Source: Vanilla planifolia
Lineage: Eukaryota > Streptophyta > Magnoliopsida > Asparagales > Orchidaceae
Assembly: GCA_023846275.1 (NCBI GenBank)
Contig: JAIUJO010000162.1
Location: 547,297 to 611,296, forward strand
Direction: 5' to 3'
DNA length: 64,000 nucleotides
The notes under the pieces were generated by a model. That model had not been told where the DNA came from. It saw nothing but the letters and a program-made list of their open reading frames with translations, and did no database searches. The stretch's first letter is position 1. Each line of letters starts with the position of its first letter. The position numbers were made by a program, and so were the translations under genes. Of this stretch, positions 29,991 through 45,869 are shown one piece after another.

Positions 29991-32900
29991 TGATGAAGCT
30001 AAAATTACTTTAAATGAAGTAAGGTTACACAACTAAATTAAAGTGATGTAAAAGTCCCATAAGTTAAGAAATAGAGCTTCTTATAATATAAAAAATTGAT
30101 AGAAAATTTTTAAAACATAAGACAAAGTACATGAGAATGTTGTACTCTAAGATACTACAAAAATTAAACATGATATCTTCAATCATCAAGTCATGTAGCC
30201 ATCAAAATATCTAATAAATTACCTTAAAATGTCATAGAATTTTTCAAGTCAAGTCTAACAATGCTTCTTTTATCTTGAATAAACATCATTTAAAATTATT
30301 GATAATTAAAATTTAATAATAAAAAATATCATTAAAATATTATTTTAACATTAATTAAAAGTTAGAAAAAATTTTATTTATTGAAGTGACATATTATAAC
30401 AAAATTAAAACAATGCCAACATCACATATGGGTAGAACCAGTGGTAAATAGTAGTATAACCAAGCAAAGTAAAAATTTAGTGAAATGAGATAAATTACTT
30501 GGGATAATTGCATTGCAAGATACTAAAGAGATTGGGAAAAATTCCCTTGATAGACAAATTAAGTACTATTTAAAGTTTCTAATAAATTGTAAAAAAAAAA
30601 TTTATATGCATTGAGATGAATAAGTTGAGTGCAATGAAGTTTGTTTCATGTCCACTTAGCATGTTAAGACTATCTATGAATTACTATAGTTAAAAGAATA
30701 AATAATAATAACTTTTTATTTAATTATTAAGAAAATTTGTGTTAAACTTAAAATTAGAATAATTTATGCAATATAAAATAACTGAATCAAGGCAATGTAA
30801 TGGTCACATAAGATGAGATGTGGAGTAACATAGTAATATACTAACATCAAAGCAAAACATTTCAATAAATGAAATAAATGACACTAGGATTTTGCATTCC
30901 AAGATATTATGATGATCAAGTATAACTTTACCAATCATTTAATAAAATTAAAAAATAATCTCATAAAATATGCGAAAAAATACAAATAAAGTATTTAAAA
31001 ATATAAAAATGAATATATATAGTTCGATATAAGTCATTGACATGAGTCAATGATGTGTAGTTCTTTTTTATCAGTCCTCTTTAAGAATTACTATGAAGTC
31101 AAAATTTAAATAAATAAATAAAAAGTAAATTAATTTTTTATTATTAAAGAAAAATATAACAAACACAAATTGACATAATTAAAAGTTATCTCATATAAAA
31201 AATAAAAGTAAATATTTTTAAAAAATGAGATAAATTGTATAAGATGGTCGCATACCAAGATACCTAAGAGATTGTGTGTGAAATGAATGATTGAAAATCA
31301 TTTATGAATCAAATTATCTCATAAATTGTCTCTATATTAGGGAAATCTCATTGAGATAAATGCAACATCGTTTGTTTCATCTCGAATGAATCCTATTTGA
31401 AATTACAAATAATTATGCAATTAAATCTATTAAATAATAGAAAATTATTATTTTAGTATTGAGTAAATATACATTAAAGTTGAAAAATGATAACTTGAAG
31501 AAATAAAATTATGGAAAACAAAGGAACATAAATGTCATACTGAAGGAGATTTAGATGTACATTGTAAAAAACCAAACACAACAAAAAATTTAAAAAATAA
31601 TTAGATAACTTATATGAAAAAGTCACATTGCAAGATCCAAAGGAGTTCTACTATAACTTTCTTTACCATAAGTATGGAATATCTCAAAAATATTCAAAAT
31701 GTTCAAATGTTTCTTTAATTGGATACAGATTATTGAGACTTCACCAATGACATTGTTTCGCCTGAATCAAACCTCGTTTTAAATTATTATGAATTACTAA
31801 TTCCAATAAGAAAAATTAATAACAAAATTATCACAATAATACTATGTAAATATATGTTAAACCTGTGATGTATCACATGGAAACAATGTCATATAAAAAC
31901 CTTAATGTGATGTAAAGCACGGCAAAAAGCTAGAAAATAAAGAATTTCACAATTTAGAACTGCATACCTTATAAGATAAGGTTAATCAAGAAGGCTCTAA
32001 TGATGTATCTTTACATTGACCTCACCTAGTTTGGAATTATTACGATTTATCATAGTTAAAAAGCATAGATAATAGCAAATTCTTGTTTCAATAGTAAGTA
32101 AATATATGTTAAAGATAAAATTACATTAATTGAAGTAATTAAATATAACCAAATCAAATTGATGGAAACGTCACGTGAGAGGACATTTAGAGTTATATAG
32201 TAAAATAACCAAACTAAAGCAAAAGATTTAGAGAAATTAGTTAAAACTTATATGAAAGTTACATTCCAAGATACTAAAGACACTAAGTGTAACATTATTA
32301 GCAATCAAAACAAGTACAATCTATTGGCTTCTAAAACATGCCAAAGCTATATAAAAAATAAAAATGATTAAAACATCAAAGTAAATATTTAATTTGGTAA
32401 AAGCCCCTTGAGATAAGTTCATTGACATTTGTTTTGTCTCCATTGGACCTCATATGTAATCACTATGAATTATCGAAATTAATAAGCACAAATGATAATC
32501 AATTATGAAGCAAACATTATTTGTCTTACATCAATGAGCTCCGTTAATATAAATATTGATTTTTATAATGTTAATTTTTTTATTTATAGTAATTGGCACA
32601 TTTTATGTGATAACTAGATCCTTTCATAATTTGATGATCAGACTACTAAATTTGACCTCTTAAATGCGTTGGAAAGCAAATTTCCCATTGCATTTAACTT
32701 TATTTTTAAAATTCTTTGATTTAAGTTTGTGATAATACATTGAAACTATAATTGTTCACTTGCATGACTTTTATATCAGTTTAATTTGGTTATCTTACAT
32801 TACATTAGTTTATCTTATTTTTTAAAATTATATTACTTAATAATAAAAAACACTTGATGAGTTATATCAAATTAAATATCCTTTTTTTTTAAAACTACTT

Positions 32901-35900
32901 TATTTTTTATTAGTTAATCATATTTGCGTACACATTTTTATTCATCATAGATTTGATGATTGAGGATATTACACTAGATTTCTTGAGTATCATTAAATGT
33001 AACTTTCATATAAAACATTTTGTCATTCTTTCAAATGCTTTGCTTCAATTAAGTTATTAAAATGATAGTGTTCTATTATTTATTCTTATTTCATTAATAA
33101 TTTGTAGTATTCCAAATGAGCTATGATTATTATATAGCAAACAACATTGGATTAGTGTCAATAACTTATGTAGAATTAATTACTAATTTTTATATTTTAA
33201 ATATTTTATTTTGCAGGACTGTGACATGTTTTTCTAAGACAACTTTATTCTTTCTTCATTTGATGATTATGGATCTTACACTAGATCTCCTAAGTATCTT
33301 AGAAAATAACTTTTTCTCACAATTTATTTCATTTTTTCAAATGTTTTTATTTCATTTGGTAAAACTACTATGAATCAATAATTCCCTTTCATGTGACCTT
33401 TATAATAATTTGATTTTGTTAAACTACCTTGTTTCAATTTATCACATTTTAATCTTAATATACGTTTTTAGTGGTGTTCACTTGAGATAAATGAAATGTC
33501 ATTGGACAGTCACGACTAATTGTCCTAAAAAATGTTCATTTGTATTTTTTGAAATATTTTATTTACTTATATTTTGGCATTCTTTACTAGTCATTTTGAT
33601 TTGAACCTATTTTGATGATTGAGAATGCTATAATCATTCTCTATATAATCTTTGAATACAAATTTTCCACACAATGTATCTCATTTATAAAATTTTTTCC
33701 AATTTCAATTGATCACGTTACATTGTTCAGATAAACCTCATTTTAGATTTATTATATATTTATTTAACAAAAAAATTATTATTATTTACTTTTACATAAT
33801 TGGTTAACTTGTAGTAATTACAAATTAGGTTTGATGCAGATAAAATAATTATTGTTCGACTCATCTTGATGACTTCTACAAAAGTAAACATTTAATGATA
33901 TATTTTTAAGAGATATTTTGGCTCACACTTAATTTAAGGATTGAGGATGTTACACTTGATCTCTTGATTATCTTTGATTTCAACTTTCTCAAATAATTTA
34001 TCCTATTTCCTCAAATATGTTGCTTTGATTTTGTTATATTATTGTGAAACTCCAATTCTCAATGATGTGACATTTATATTATTTTGATTTGGTTATATTA
34101 CATAGCTTAAAGTGGCCTCATTTTATCTTTCTTATTAATTTATTTAATATTTAAAAAAATAGTATTATTTATGCATAATTAAAAGGGAAATAATATCTCT
34201 AAACAAAGTCTAATCATGACAAAAAAACCATTAGACACATCTTGATATTTTCTATTACACTAAATATTTTTATTTATTTATGTATATTTAATAGGGAAAT
34301 TTTGTATATTTTATGAGTCATTTAGATTAAAAGCAAATTTGATGATTGATAATGTCGAACTCAATATCTTTAACATATTAGAATGCAAGTTTCTCATATA
34401 ATTTATCTCATTTATTTTGTTTTATGATTTGAATATGAAATGATAAATTCCCTCATGTGATCTTTATAACATTTTGATTTAGTTATTTTATGTTGCCTCA
34501 ATGTATCTCATTTGAGCTTTAATATGCATTTACATAATGTTACAATTAAAATTTCTTTTGTTTTTTTATTTACTTTTTTAAGACACAGTAATTTCAAATA
34601 AGGTTTTATTGAGACAAAGAAAATGTTGTATTCAATTTGACCATTATCAATGTTAGAATTTTTCTCATTACATTAAATTTTTTGATTATATGTGGTTATG
34701 TTGCTATGCAACCCTAAAACTTTTTTTTGTGGCCTTTATATCAATTTGAATCAATAATATGATATTTCTTCAATTTATCTCTTTTAGCTTTAATTTGTAT
34801 TCTCTTTGTATTAATATTGTAATGCATTGTTATTTATTTTTTGTTTTTTAAGTAATTTCTAGTAATGTCAAAAAAGGTCAAATATAAAGGAAACAAATAT
34901 CATTGGACTTTAATTGATTAACTCTATTTAGTTAGCATAATGATCAGTGATGTTACACTCGAACTCGTTGGTATCTTGCAAAGCAACTCTCCCATATAAT
35001 TTATTTTTTTCTTGAATTAATTTGCTTTGATTTGGTTATATTATTAAATTACTCTAAAGCCCTTTGCTTGTGGCCTTCCTATTACTTTGATTTTCACATA
35101 TTAAATTGCTTTAATTTAACTCATTTAAGTATTAATAAATATTTAGTAAACATTTAAAATTAATGAATTATTACTTTTACTTATTTAATTTTGTAATTCA
35201 TAATAAGTACAAAACAGGTCCGACTAATATGAAACAAATATTGTAGCACTAGCCTTGATAACATCAATCTAATTAGAAATAATTTTTTTTACTTATTGTC
35301 TTTTTACGATTGTGCAAGCTTTATAAGAAGTTTCCATTCGTACTTCATTTGATGATTGTAGACTTCATCTCATTGGTACATTACAAAAACCACTTTCAAA
35401 TGAATATTATCAAGTTTTTTCAAATTTTTCTATTTTATTCGATTATGTTATATTACTTTAGTGTCTCTAGTTTTAGAGTTAACATATATATAATAATTAT
35501 TAAAATAAGAATTTATTATTTTTTGTTTAACAAAGCTGGTGATGTAATGTAATTTAGAACAATATATGATTGAGACATATCAAATGCCTTCAGACATGTC
35601 TCAATGTTTTTTATCTAATTAAATATTTATTTTTAGTTTTTCTAAAATTTATTAGTTTTTAATTTGAACTTTATTTGACAAGTGATGTTGTTACTTTTAT
35701 TTCTTGAATAACTTGGAATATAGCTTTCTATAATAATTTATTTATTTAGTTAAAATGTTTTTCTTTTATTTTGTTATATTACTATGAAAATAAATTTTTT
35801 TACCATGTGATCTTTACATTGTTTTTGTTATGTTATATTAATTACTTTGGTTTCTCTCATTTTCACTCTTATATATGTTTGTTTAATTTTAAAATAATAA

Positions 35901-36686
35901 TTTGATATTAATTTTGCAAATTTTTTTTGTAACTTTAAGCTATTCCAATAGATGTGATATTGAGAAAAACATATATGTAGTAGTAATCATCTAAATGAGT
36001 TTTATTTTATTAATATTTCATTAAGAATTTTAAAATATTTTCCTTTTGAAGGTTTTAGTTTGCTTTGTGGACATTTTAGTCGTAATTGATTTGATGAATT
36101 TGGATCAGGATGGTACACTTGATCTCCTTAGTATCTTTGAAGGCAACCCTCTTGTATAGTTTGACATTATTTAAAATGTTTTGATTTGATTTTGTTATAT
36201 AACTATTAAATTGGAATTCTCCTCCCATGTGACCTCTACATAGCTTAGATTGGGTTATTATTAGTTGCTCAATTTACCTCATTTTCTTAATATCAAAATA
36301 ATAATTTATTATTATTTACACTTACCTCAATAATTCATAGAACCTACAAATGAGGTTCAATTTCTACAAAACAAATGATTAATTCATCCAATTTGATAAG
36401 TTCTATCAAATGAAATGTTCAAATGTAAAAAAATCTTAAGAATTTCATTTCAAAGGTTTTTGCATGTTTCATGAGACATTCTTATTCTTACATTGTTTGA
36501 TTATCAATGATGTTACACCTGATATCCATTGAATTTTCAAATGGAAATTTTGCTTACAGTTTAGCTTACCTTTTTGAATTTTTTTTATTTAGTTTTCTTA
36601 TATTATAGTGAAACTTTAATTCTCCACCCTTATGATCTTTATTTCAATCTAACTTATATTATATTTCTTTACCTTACCTCATTTTA

Positions 36687-36688
<2 letters not shown>

Positions 36689-36759
<71 letters not shown>
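36689..36759. repeat. (TA)n microsatellite, ~71 bp
   Basis: Uninterrupted TA alternation inserted at the 'tttaatatatatttactta' phase, directly followed by 'ataatattaaaataat' of the unit. Confidence 0.97.
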
Positions 36760-36761
<2 letters not shown>

Positions 36762-37548
36762 TAATATTAAAATAATGAATTATTATTTTTTGTATTCATT
36801 CACTTTTTAATTTGTAATAATTCAAAATGAGGATGATCAAATGAAAAAAATCTCTGGACATGTCTAAAAAAAGTTTATCTTACTAAATATTAGTTTATAT
36901 CATTTTAAATACTTTACTTTCTTTTGTTAAAAAGCATTTTTTGAGATATTTTAATTCACATCGAACATAATGATCTTTGATGTTACACTCGATCTTCTAA
37001 TTTTTTTTAAATTTTTTCTTTAATTATTTTAAATTATTAAGTAACCTTAAATCTCCTCTCATGGTACCATTTTATTATTTTTATTTAGTTATATTATATT
37101 TCTTTAATTGATCTCCTTTCAACTTTAATATATTTTACTTCATATTAAAGTTATAATTAATATTATTTATGGTTATTTGCTTTGCTAATATGTAGTAATT
37201 CCATATGAAGTTTAATTGAGATGAATCAAGTGTCATTATACTCGTGTCGATGTGCTCTATCAATTTAAATATTTTTTTCAATTTTTTTGAAATATTTCAA
37301 ATTTTATGTTTTTCATGTTTTATGAGAGAATTTTATTCATATGTGACATGACGATTAAGGATGTTACACTCGATCTCCTAAGTATTTTTTTAATTAAACT
37401 TTCTAATATATTTTATATAATTTTTTAAAAAATTTTCACTTTGATTTGGCTTTATTATTATATAATTCTAAATCTTTTCTTTCTTCTTGTTCTAACATCA
37501 TAACTTAATTATGATACATTACTTTAATTTATCTTAATTAACACTTAA

Positions 37549-37633
37549 TATATATATGTGTGTGTGTGTTTGTGTGTGTGTGTGTAAGTGTGTGCGTGTG
37601 CGTGTGTGTATTTTGTGTGTGTATATATACATA
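37549..37633. repeat. (TG)n/(TA)n compound microsatellite
   Basis: TA, then a long TG run with a few interruptions (tgcg, tttt), then TA again, at the same satellite phase as 2,754, 5,904 and 36,689. The array resumes with 'ataatattaaaaaa'. Confidence 0.95.
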
Positions 37634-40024
37634 ATATTAAAAAAATAATTTATTATAATGTTTAATTAATTTTTTTGTTATTCTTATTAATTCTCAATAA
37701 GGTTTGATCAAGAGGAAAGAAAATGTCATCCAACTCGTCAAGAATAGTTCTATCTAAGTAAATATTTAGTTATATTTTTTGGAAATATATTATTTTCTGG
37801 TGTTTTAATATGCTTTATAGGACATTTAAAAAGATAGTAGATTCATCCACAATGGAAGTTACACTCAAACACCTTTGTATTTGATAATGTAACTTTTGCA
37901 AATAATTTGTGTCATTTGTTATACTTTTTCACTTTTAAGAATTTTATTTCTATGGCTTTTCCACATTTTGTTATTACTACACAAGCTTTATGAGACATTT
38001 AAATTTATATTTTATTTGGCAATCGAGGATGTACACTCGATTTCCTTAAAATGTCAAAATGGAACTTTTGCATGCAAATCTAATTTCAACTTTAATGCAT
38101 ATACTTAATATTAAAATAACAATTTAATTATTATTTATGTTTAACAAATTTGGTAATTTGCAATAATTCTAAATAAATTTTGATCAAGATGAAACTATGA
38201 TATTGAACTGAACTTAACAAGCTCAATCAAATTAAATCTCAACTTTTTAAATACATTATTTTTTAATTCACACTTGATTTGACTATCAAGGATGTTATGC
38301 TTCATCATCTCAATATCTTTGATTACGAATTTATTATAATATGTCCCTCATTTATCTAAATGTTTCACATTGATTTTGTTATATTATGATGAAATTGTAA
38401 TTCTCCTTCTGTGTCACCATTATATCACTTGAACTTTTTTATTAGATTTCTTCAATTTAAATAAATATTTAGTTAACATTAAAATAATACATATTTTAAA
38501 ATAAATTTTTATTTAGTTTTTTTGTTTCAAATCATTCCAAAAAGTTTCCTAATAGAGAGGAAATAAACATCATTGGACTCATGTTTGTAGTGCCACATTA
38601 TTTTTTAAAATGTTTTATTTTTGAAGATTTTGGTAAACTTTACGATATGTTTTAAAACATGCCTAATTTAATGGTAGATGATGTTACCCTTGATCACTTT
38701 AGAATCCTTTAATAAAAGTTTCCATGCACAATTTTTTTTTCTTTTTTTTCTTTTCTTATTTGATTTAGTTATATTACAATGGAACTCTAATTATCCTCTT
38801 CTGGAAGCTTAAAATCTCTTCGATTAGGTTGTTATTACATAGTTTTAGGTTATCTAAATTGACCTTTTACACAAATTATTTAATATTAAAAAAGTAATTT
38901 CATATTATTTATGATTATTTATTTTGGTAATTAGTGGAAGTGTAAAACACTCTCCATACGAGATGAAATAAAAATCTTTGGACTACACTTCACAAGAATT
39001 GTCAAATTAATTATAGATTTCTATATATTTTGTAGTCTATTTATTCTTAGAAACTTGCATATTTTGTGAGGCATTTTTGTTCTTACATAATTTGATGATC
39101 GAGAAAGTTACAGTCAATCTCTGTAGTTTTTTTCAAACGCAACCTTTGTTTACAATTGACATAATTTCTTAAAATGTTTTAATTTTATTTAATTATATTA
39201 CTATGAAACTCTAAATCTCTTCTATTGTGACCATTATGCCACTTTGATTTGTTTTAGTTATGTTGTTCCAATTTTTCTAATTTTAACTTTGACATATATT
39301 ACTCAAGTACCAAAATTCAAGATGAAATGTTATGAGTAATATTGATTATGTTGTGACCAAGAGTTCACTTTGACTTCTTTCATCAAGGTCTATCCAATTA
39401 ATACAAATTTTATATTTTTAAAGCACTTATATTAATTTTTTAGAAATTTTATGAGTTATCTTTTTGGACCTAACTTTATTAATAAAGATGTCATAGTCTA
39501 GCCCTTTAGTATCTTTGAAAATAACTTTTTCTATTATATATCTAATTGTTTTAATTTTTTGCTATTATTTTGATATACTTCTAGAAAAGTATAATTCTCC
39601 TCTCGTGTGACCTCTGCATTATTTTAATTTTATTTTATTCCATTACTTTAATTTATATAATTTTAAATTTATTATTTATTTATCACATATTATAATAATA
39701 ATTTTTTTATTTTTTTTCCTATTTAATTAGGTAATTTTTAGTAAATCCAAATGATATCTCATGGATATAAAATTAATCTCATTGGACTCATCCTGATGAG
39801 CTCTATTTGATTAACAAAGTTTTTTAAATGTTTTAATAATTTATGTTTAACGTATTTTATGAGATATTTTTTTGTACCTTATTTAATAATCAAAGGTCTC
39901 ACATTCAATCGTTTTAGTACTTTTCAATGCAACTTTCCTAAAAAAGTTTCTCATTTCTTTCATTGCTTATTTAATTTATTTGGTTATATTCTGATGAAAT
40001 TATAATTGCTTTTTTTGACATATT

Positions 40025-40255
40025 ATATTACCTTTAGTAAATCTAACTAAATATAGATTCTATTAATCTATATATAAAATCGAAAATATATACCTAGATT
40101 AATAGAATTCTATATTCTATTTGATCCCCAATATCCTTTATTTCTATTTCATATAGATGTTTATTTTTATGTTTATAATATTTGCGACCTTAGAACAGAT
40201 ATTAACTCATATTTCCTTTTCAATCATTTCAATTGTTATTATGATTCATTTGATA
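40025..40255. other. Non-satellite segment with a ~67-bp palindrome inside one unit
   Basis: Between 'tgacatattatatta' and 'aaaataataattcatttt' the unit should hold about 110 bp; here it is about 230 bp, and the extra sequence does not match the unit. It contains an imperfect hairpin: arm AATATAGATTCTATTAATCTA (40,050-40,070) pairs with TAGATTAATAGAATTCTATATT (40,095-40,116) with one bulged base, and the loop is itself partly self-complementary. It could be a small insertion, an organelle-derived patch or drifted unit sequence. I do not recognise a family. Confidence 0.55.
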
Positions 40256-43200
40256 AAATAATAATTCATTTTATAATTCATGATAATTTCAAATAAGTTC
40301 TGATAAAGATGAAAAAAATATTGCTAGTATCACTTCAATGAATTGTATCCAATTAAGTAAAACTTTTTCATTTTTAGAAATTTATTTTCTATGATTTTTT
40401 ATGCTTTAGAGAATATCATGATTTGTGCCTGAATTGATAATTAAGAATGTTAAACTCACCCTTAATAACATCTTAAAATATAACATTCTCATATAATTTA
40501 TCTCACATTTTTTAAAATTTTTAATTTCTTCTATATAGATTATTGTGAAACTCCAACTCAGCTCTTATATTACCTTTATTTTGTATTATTGTTGTTATAT
40601 TATAAAAATACAATTTATCTAAATTGAATTTATTATAATTTAAACAATATTACTACAAAAATTATTATTATTTATTCTTATTTATCTAGATAATTCACAG
40701 TAGATCTAAATGAAGATCAAACAAGAAAACATAAAAGTTGTTGGACTTATCTCGATAAGCTCCATCAAATTAAATATTTATTTAATGAATGTTTTTATTA
40801 AAACCATATTTCATTATTTACGATATTACCCTCAATCTCCTAAGTATCTTACAGGACAACTTCGTCACATAATTTATCTCCTTTATTAAAATGAATTATG
40901 TTAATTAGGTTATATTACTATGTCACTCTAATCCTTCTTATGGCTAGTATTTGTATTGATCTCCTAGGTATCGTAGAGGGAAACTTTATAATCAAATTTA
41001 TCTTATTTTCTAAAATTTTGATTCATACCAAATTTGACTATTAAAGACGTTAGATTTGATAACATTCATATCTATCTTTTACTAAAAAAGTATTTTTTTA
41101 GTTTTTTTTTCATAATTTACAATATTTCAAATTGAGGTATGATGGAGAAGAATGAAATGAATTAAGATTCATCTCGATGAGCTCTAACAAACTGATCAAT
41201 CATTTATTTTTTTAATTTTTTAGTGTTTTATTTGTTTTGACTTTTATTTAATTAATGAGGCATTTTTATTCTTAATTAATTTGAAAATTAAGAATGTTAT
41301 GCATGATCTTTGTAATATTTAGGATTATTGGTTTCCCATATACTTTATTTTGTTTCTACAAATTTCTACATTAATTTTGTTATATTATTATTTTATTCTA
41401 AATCTCTCATCTTGTGACATTTACATCACCTTCATTTGGCTATATTTGTTTACTTTAATTTAAATCATTTTAGCTCCAATATCTATTTTCTTAATATTAG
41501 AAAAACATTTTTTGTTTACTTTTATGATCTATAATATTTCATACAAGGACTGATCAAGACGAAACAAATGTCTTTAGACTCATTTTGATTAGATTTTTAC
41601 ATTAAATATTTATTTTTATAATTTTAAACAATTTATTTTTTAATATTTTGGAATTCTTTATGACATTTCTACTTATACATGATTTGATGATCAAAGATAT
41701 TACACTTGTATCATTGACATCTAAGAATGTAGCTTTCTAGTGGAATTTATTTTATTTATTCAATAGTTTTGCATTAATTAAGTTATATTACTATGAAATT
41801 CTAATTCTAGCTCACTTTATGAGCAATTTGTGCATTATTTGATGATAAACAACATCACAATCGATCTCCTAAGCATCTTGGAATTAAACTTTGTCATGAA
41901 CTTTACTTAATCTCTTAGATGTTTCATTTTGATTTTGTTATATTACTATGTAACTCTAAATTTTTTTGTCTGATTATTAACTCTCTGATTCAATTATGTT
42001 ACATCATTTCAATTTATCTCAATTCAATTTTTATATAATTTTACCTAATTTTAAAATAAAAATTTATTTTTATTTAACCTTATTTATTTTTGTAATTCGT
42101 ATTATTTTCAAAAGGGATTCGATTCAGATGAAAAAAACATCATTGGATTCTTGTTGATGAGCTCTCTCAAATTACGTTTTTGGTATTATATCTTTAAGTA
42201 TTTAATTTTTTAGGGTTTAAACATGTTTCATGAGTCATTTGTTCATACGTAATTTGATAATTAAGGATGTTACGCTAAATCTCAATGCAATTTTCATGTA
42301 CAATTTATATCATCTTTTCAAATTTTCTTGCTTTGAATTTGTTTTATTACTACACCATTTCTGCTCTTATGTGACCTTTAGAATGGCTAAGTTTGTTGTA
42401 TATCATTATTTTAATTTATCTCATTTTAAGTCTAATATTGTGCTTACTTAATATGAAAAAATAAATTTGTTATTATTTATATTCATTTACTCTAACAATT
42501 TGTAGTAATTTGTAAAGAGGTTTGATCAAGATGATACAAATGGTTTGGAATGCATATTGATGAGCTCTACAAAATTAAATGTTAATTTTCTATACTTTTA
42601 GTGTTTTTATTTTTAAAGTATTGGCATATTTTATGAATCATTTCAATTAATAACTTATTTGATAATCAAGGATCCTACGCTTGATTTTCTTAATAACTTG
42701 GAATGTAATTTTTCCATACCATTTTCTTAATTACTTTTAACTTTTTTTGCTTTGATTTGGTATATCCTTATGTTACTCATTTCTCCTCTTATGTGAATTT
42801 TTCATGGTTTAATTTTTAATATTAGATAGATTTAATTTGTATCATTTTAGCAAATGAAAATAATAATTTATTCTTATTAATTTTATTTATTTGGGTAATT
42901 TGTAGTAACTCCAATCATGGTCCAATCAAGTAATTGAATATATATCTCTTTTAATAATTTTAAATATTATAATTTCTATTATTTTGGCATGTATTGTGAG
43001 GTATTTTAATTCTTAGCAAATCTTACTATCAAGGATGTTACACTCTATCTTCTTGTTTCCTTGGAATGTAGTTTTTTTATGACATTTTTTATTTCTTTAA
43101 ATGTTTTAATTTGATTTTGTTACATTACTATGTAATTCTATTTATCAACTTATGTGACCTCTACATAGCTTTGAATTTGCTATATTTCATTACGTAAATT

Positions 43201-45869
43201 TATGACATTTTATCTTCATCATATACTTACTAAATAATAAAATAAAATTTTATTATTATTTTCAATTTTTTTTACTTTGATATTCATAATAATTCTTGAC
43301 AAAGTTAAATCTATGTGAAGCAAATGTGGATAAATTTTTTTTGGAAGCTATATCTAATTTAATATTATGATTTTTTTAAATGTATTATATCAATATGGTT
43401 TTGTATGTTTTATTAAATACTTCAATTCATTTCGAATATCATGAAAGACTTTCCAAATAATCACCTGTGTTTCATGGAATGTATCTCTATTATAAAATTT
43501 ATCACTTTTTTTAAACTTTTTGCTTTAATTTACTTATATTATATTACATTAAAAAAATGTTTTATGAAGGCAAAATAAACATCGTTGTATTCATCTCGAT
43601 GAGTTCTATTAGATTAATCATATATGGTTTTTTTCTAAATATTTATTTTCTACAATTTTGGTACTCATAATGATAAATTTAAATTCATACCTAATTTGAA
43701 GAATGAGGACATTACACTTGATCTCTTTAATGCCTTGGAATGCAACATCCCTAAACAATTTATCTCACTTCATCAAAATTTTTCTTTTATTTTGTTATAT
43801 TACTATGTAACTCTATTCTACTCACATATGACTATTACATAAGATTGATTTGGTTGTATTACATTACTTCTATTTGTATCACTTTGGCAATGATAAAAAT
43901 TTTCATATTAAAGTAAAAAATAATATTATTGGTACTTTTTTGCTTTTGAAATTCCCAATAAATCCAAATGAGCTCTCATCGAGAGCAAACAAGTGTTGTT
44001 AGACTTGGAATGCAAACAAAATAAACATCAATTTATTCATCTCTATGAGCTCTATCCATTTTATTATTTTATTTTTTAAAAATATTTTATTTTCTATTGG
44101 TTTTGTACATTTTTGCAAAACATTGTGATTCATGTCTGATTTGGTGATGCAAAATGTTACACATCATCTCGTTAATATCTTGAAATGTAGCTTTTGTTTA
44201 TAATTTATTTTCTTTTTCAAATGTTTTCCTTTGATTTAGTTATATCATAATTAAATATTAAATATCCTTTCATGTGTCATTTATGTCGATTTAATTTACT
44301 TATGTTAAATTTCTTGAATTTATGTAATTTCAACTTTAATAATTATTTATCAAACATTAAAATAATAATTTATTATTATTTATGTTTTTTTTTATTAATT
44401 CTTAGCAATTCAAAATAATATTTGATTAAGATGAAACAAACATCATCAAACTTATCTTAGTAAGCCTTATTAAATTAATTGAACATTTTATATTTCTAAA
44501 TATTTATTTTTTATGGTTTTTGGATTCTTTGAGTCATTCATTATACCTATATTGATAATCATGATTGTTGCACTTAATCTCTTTAATATCTTGGAAAACA
44601 GCTTTCTTATGATTTAGTTATACTACTATGTAACTCTAATACAATCATTAATTTGATTGTATTACGCTGCTTCAATTTATATCTATTTAATACTAATATA
44701 AATTTGCTTAATATTAGAATAATAATTTTTTATTATCTATGTTATTTACTTCGATATCTCCATAATTCAAAATGAGGTTTGATGGTGGCAAAAAGTTTTT
44801 GTTGTATTCATATTGATGCACTATATCGAATTAAATATTTTTAATACCTTTAAATTGTCTATATGGTAGGATTTTAGTAGGCTTTATGGGAGATTTAGAC
44901 TTATATAATATTTGATGATCTAGAACATTATACTCAATCTCATTAGCATATTGGAATGTGACCATAACATGTCTTTTATTTGGTTATTTACATTGCTTCA
45001 ATTTATCCCATTTAAATTTTAATTTATATTTACATAATATTAAAATGATAATATATTATTTTTTAAGCTTTTTTACATTATTAATTTGCATTAATTTCAA
45101 ATGAGGTATCGTTGGTGATGAAACTAATGCCTTTTTCTCATTTTGGTAAGCCACACTCATATAGTTATTTATTTAATACCATTAAAATTTTTTCCAATAT
45201 TTTTCAAGATTTATGAAATATTTTTATTTGTGCTTAAATTGATGACCAAGGACATTATAGTCAATCTATAGCATGTGAAATTGTAACTTTTTTAAACAAT
45301 TTATCTCAATTATTATTTTTTTTGTTTGCTATATTACAAAGTAGCAAAATGTCTCCTCTCATGTGATCTATCCATTACTTTGATTTTGTTATCTTACTTC
45401 ATTATTTATGCTTATTTAATTAGAAATTTGTGGTAGTTCCAATCATACTTCAATTGAGATGCATAAAAATGTGATTGGATCAATCTTGATAATCTTTATA
45501 AGGTTAAATATTTATTTTTATAATTTAAAATATGTTATTTTATATATTTTTACAATGTTTTATAAGACATTTCCATTCATATTTGATTTGATGATAGAAT
45601 TTGTTCCACTTAATTCTATTCGTTTGTTCTAGAACAATTTTTCTCATGTAATTTATCACATATTTTGAGGTTTTTTCTTTTATTTTATTATATTTCTATG
45701 TAACTCAAAACCTCCAATAGTACGACCTTTAACATCACCAAAATGTTTTTATATTATCTTAGTTCATTTTATCTTATTTAAATAGTACTTTATAATAACT
45801 TCCTATTAAATCAACAATTTTTTGTTATTTATGAATAATTACTTTCATAATTTGCAATAATTTAAACTA

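Larger units (their letters stand above)
32505..45869 (+). repeat. Same satellite, block C (+ orientation)
   Basis: The array returns to + orientation at 32,505 with 'atgaagcaaacatt', the phase that normally follows '..aatcgag'. It continues to about 45,869, where 'aatttgcaataatttaaac' is the last satellite text before unrelated sequence. About 33 units. Some are truncated: around 41,000-41,090 partial units are joined, and 43,540 lacks the middle of the unit. Near 40,025-40,255 one unit carries foreign sequence (listed separately). No gene seen. Confidence 0.88.
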
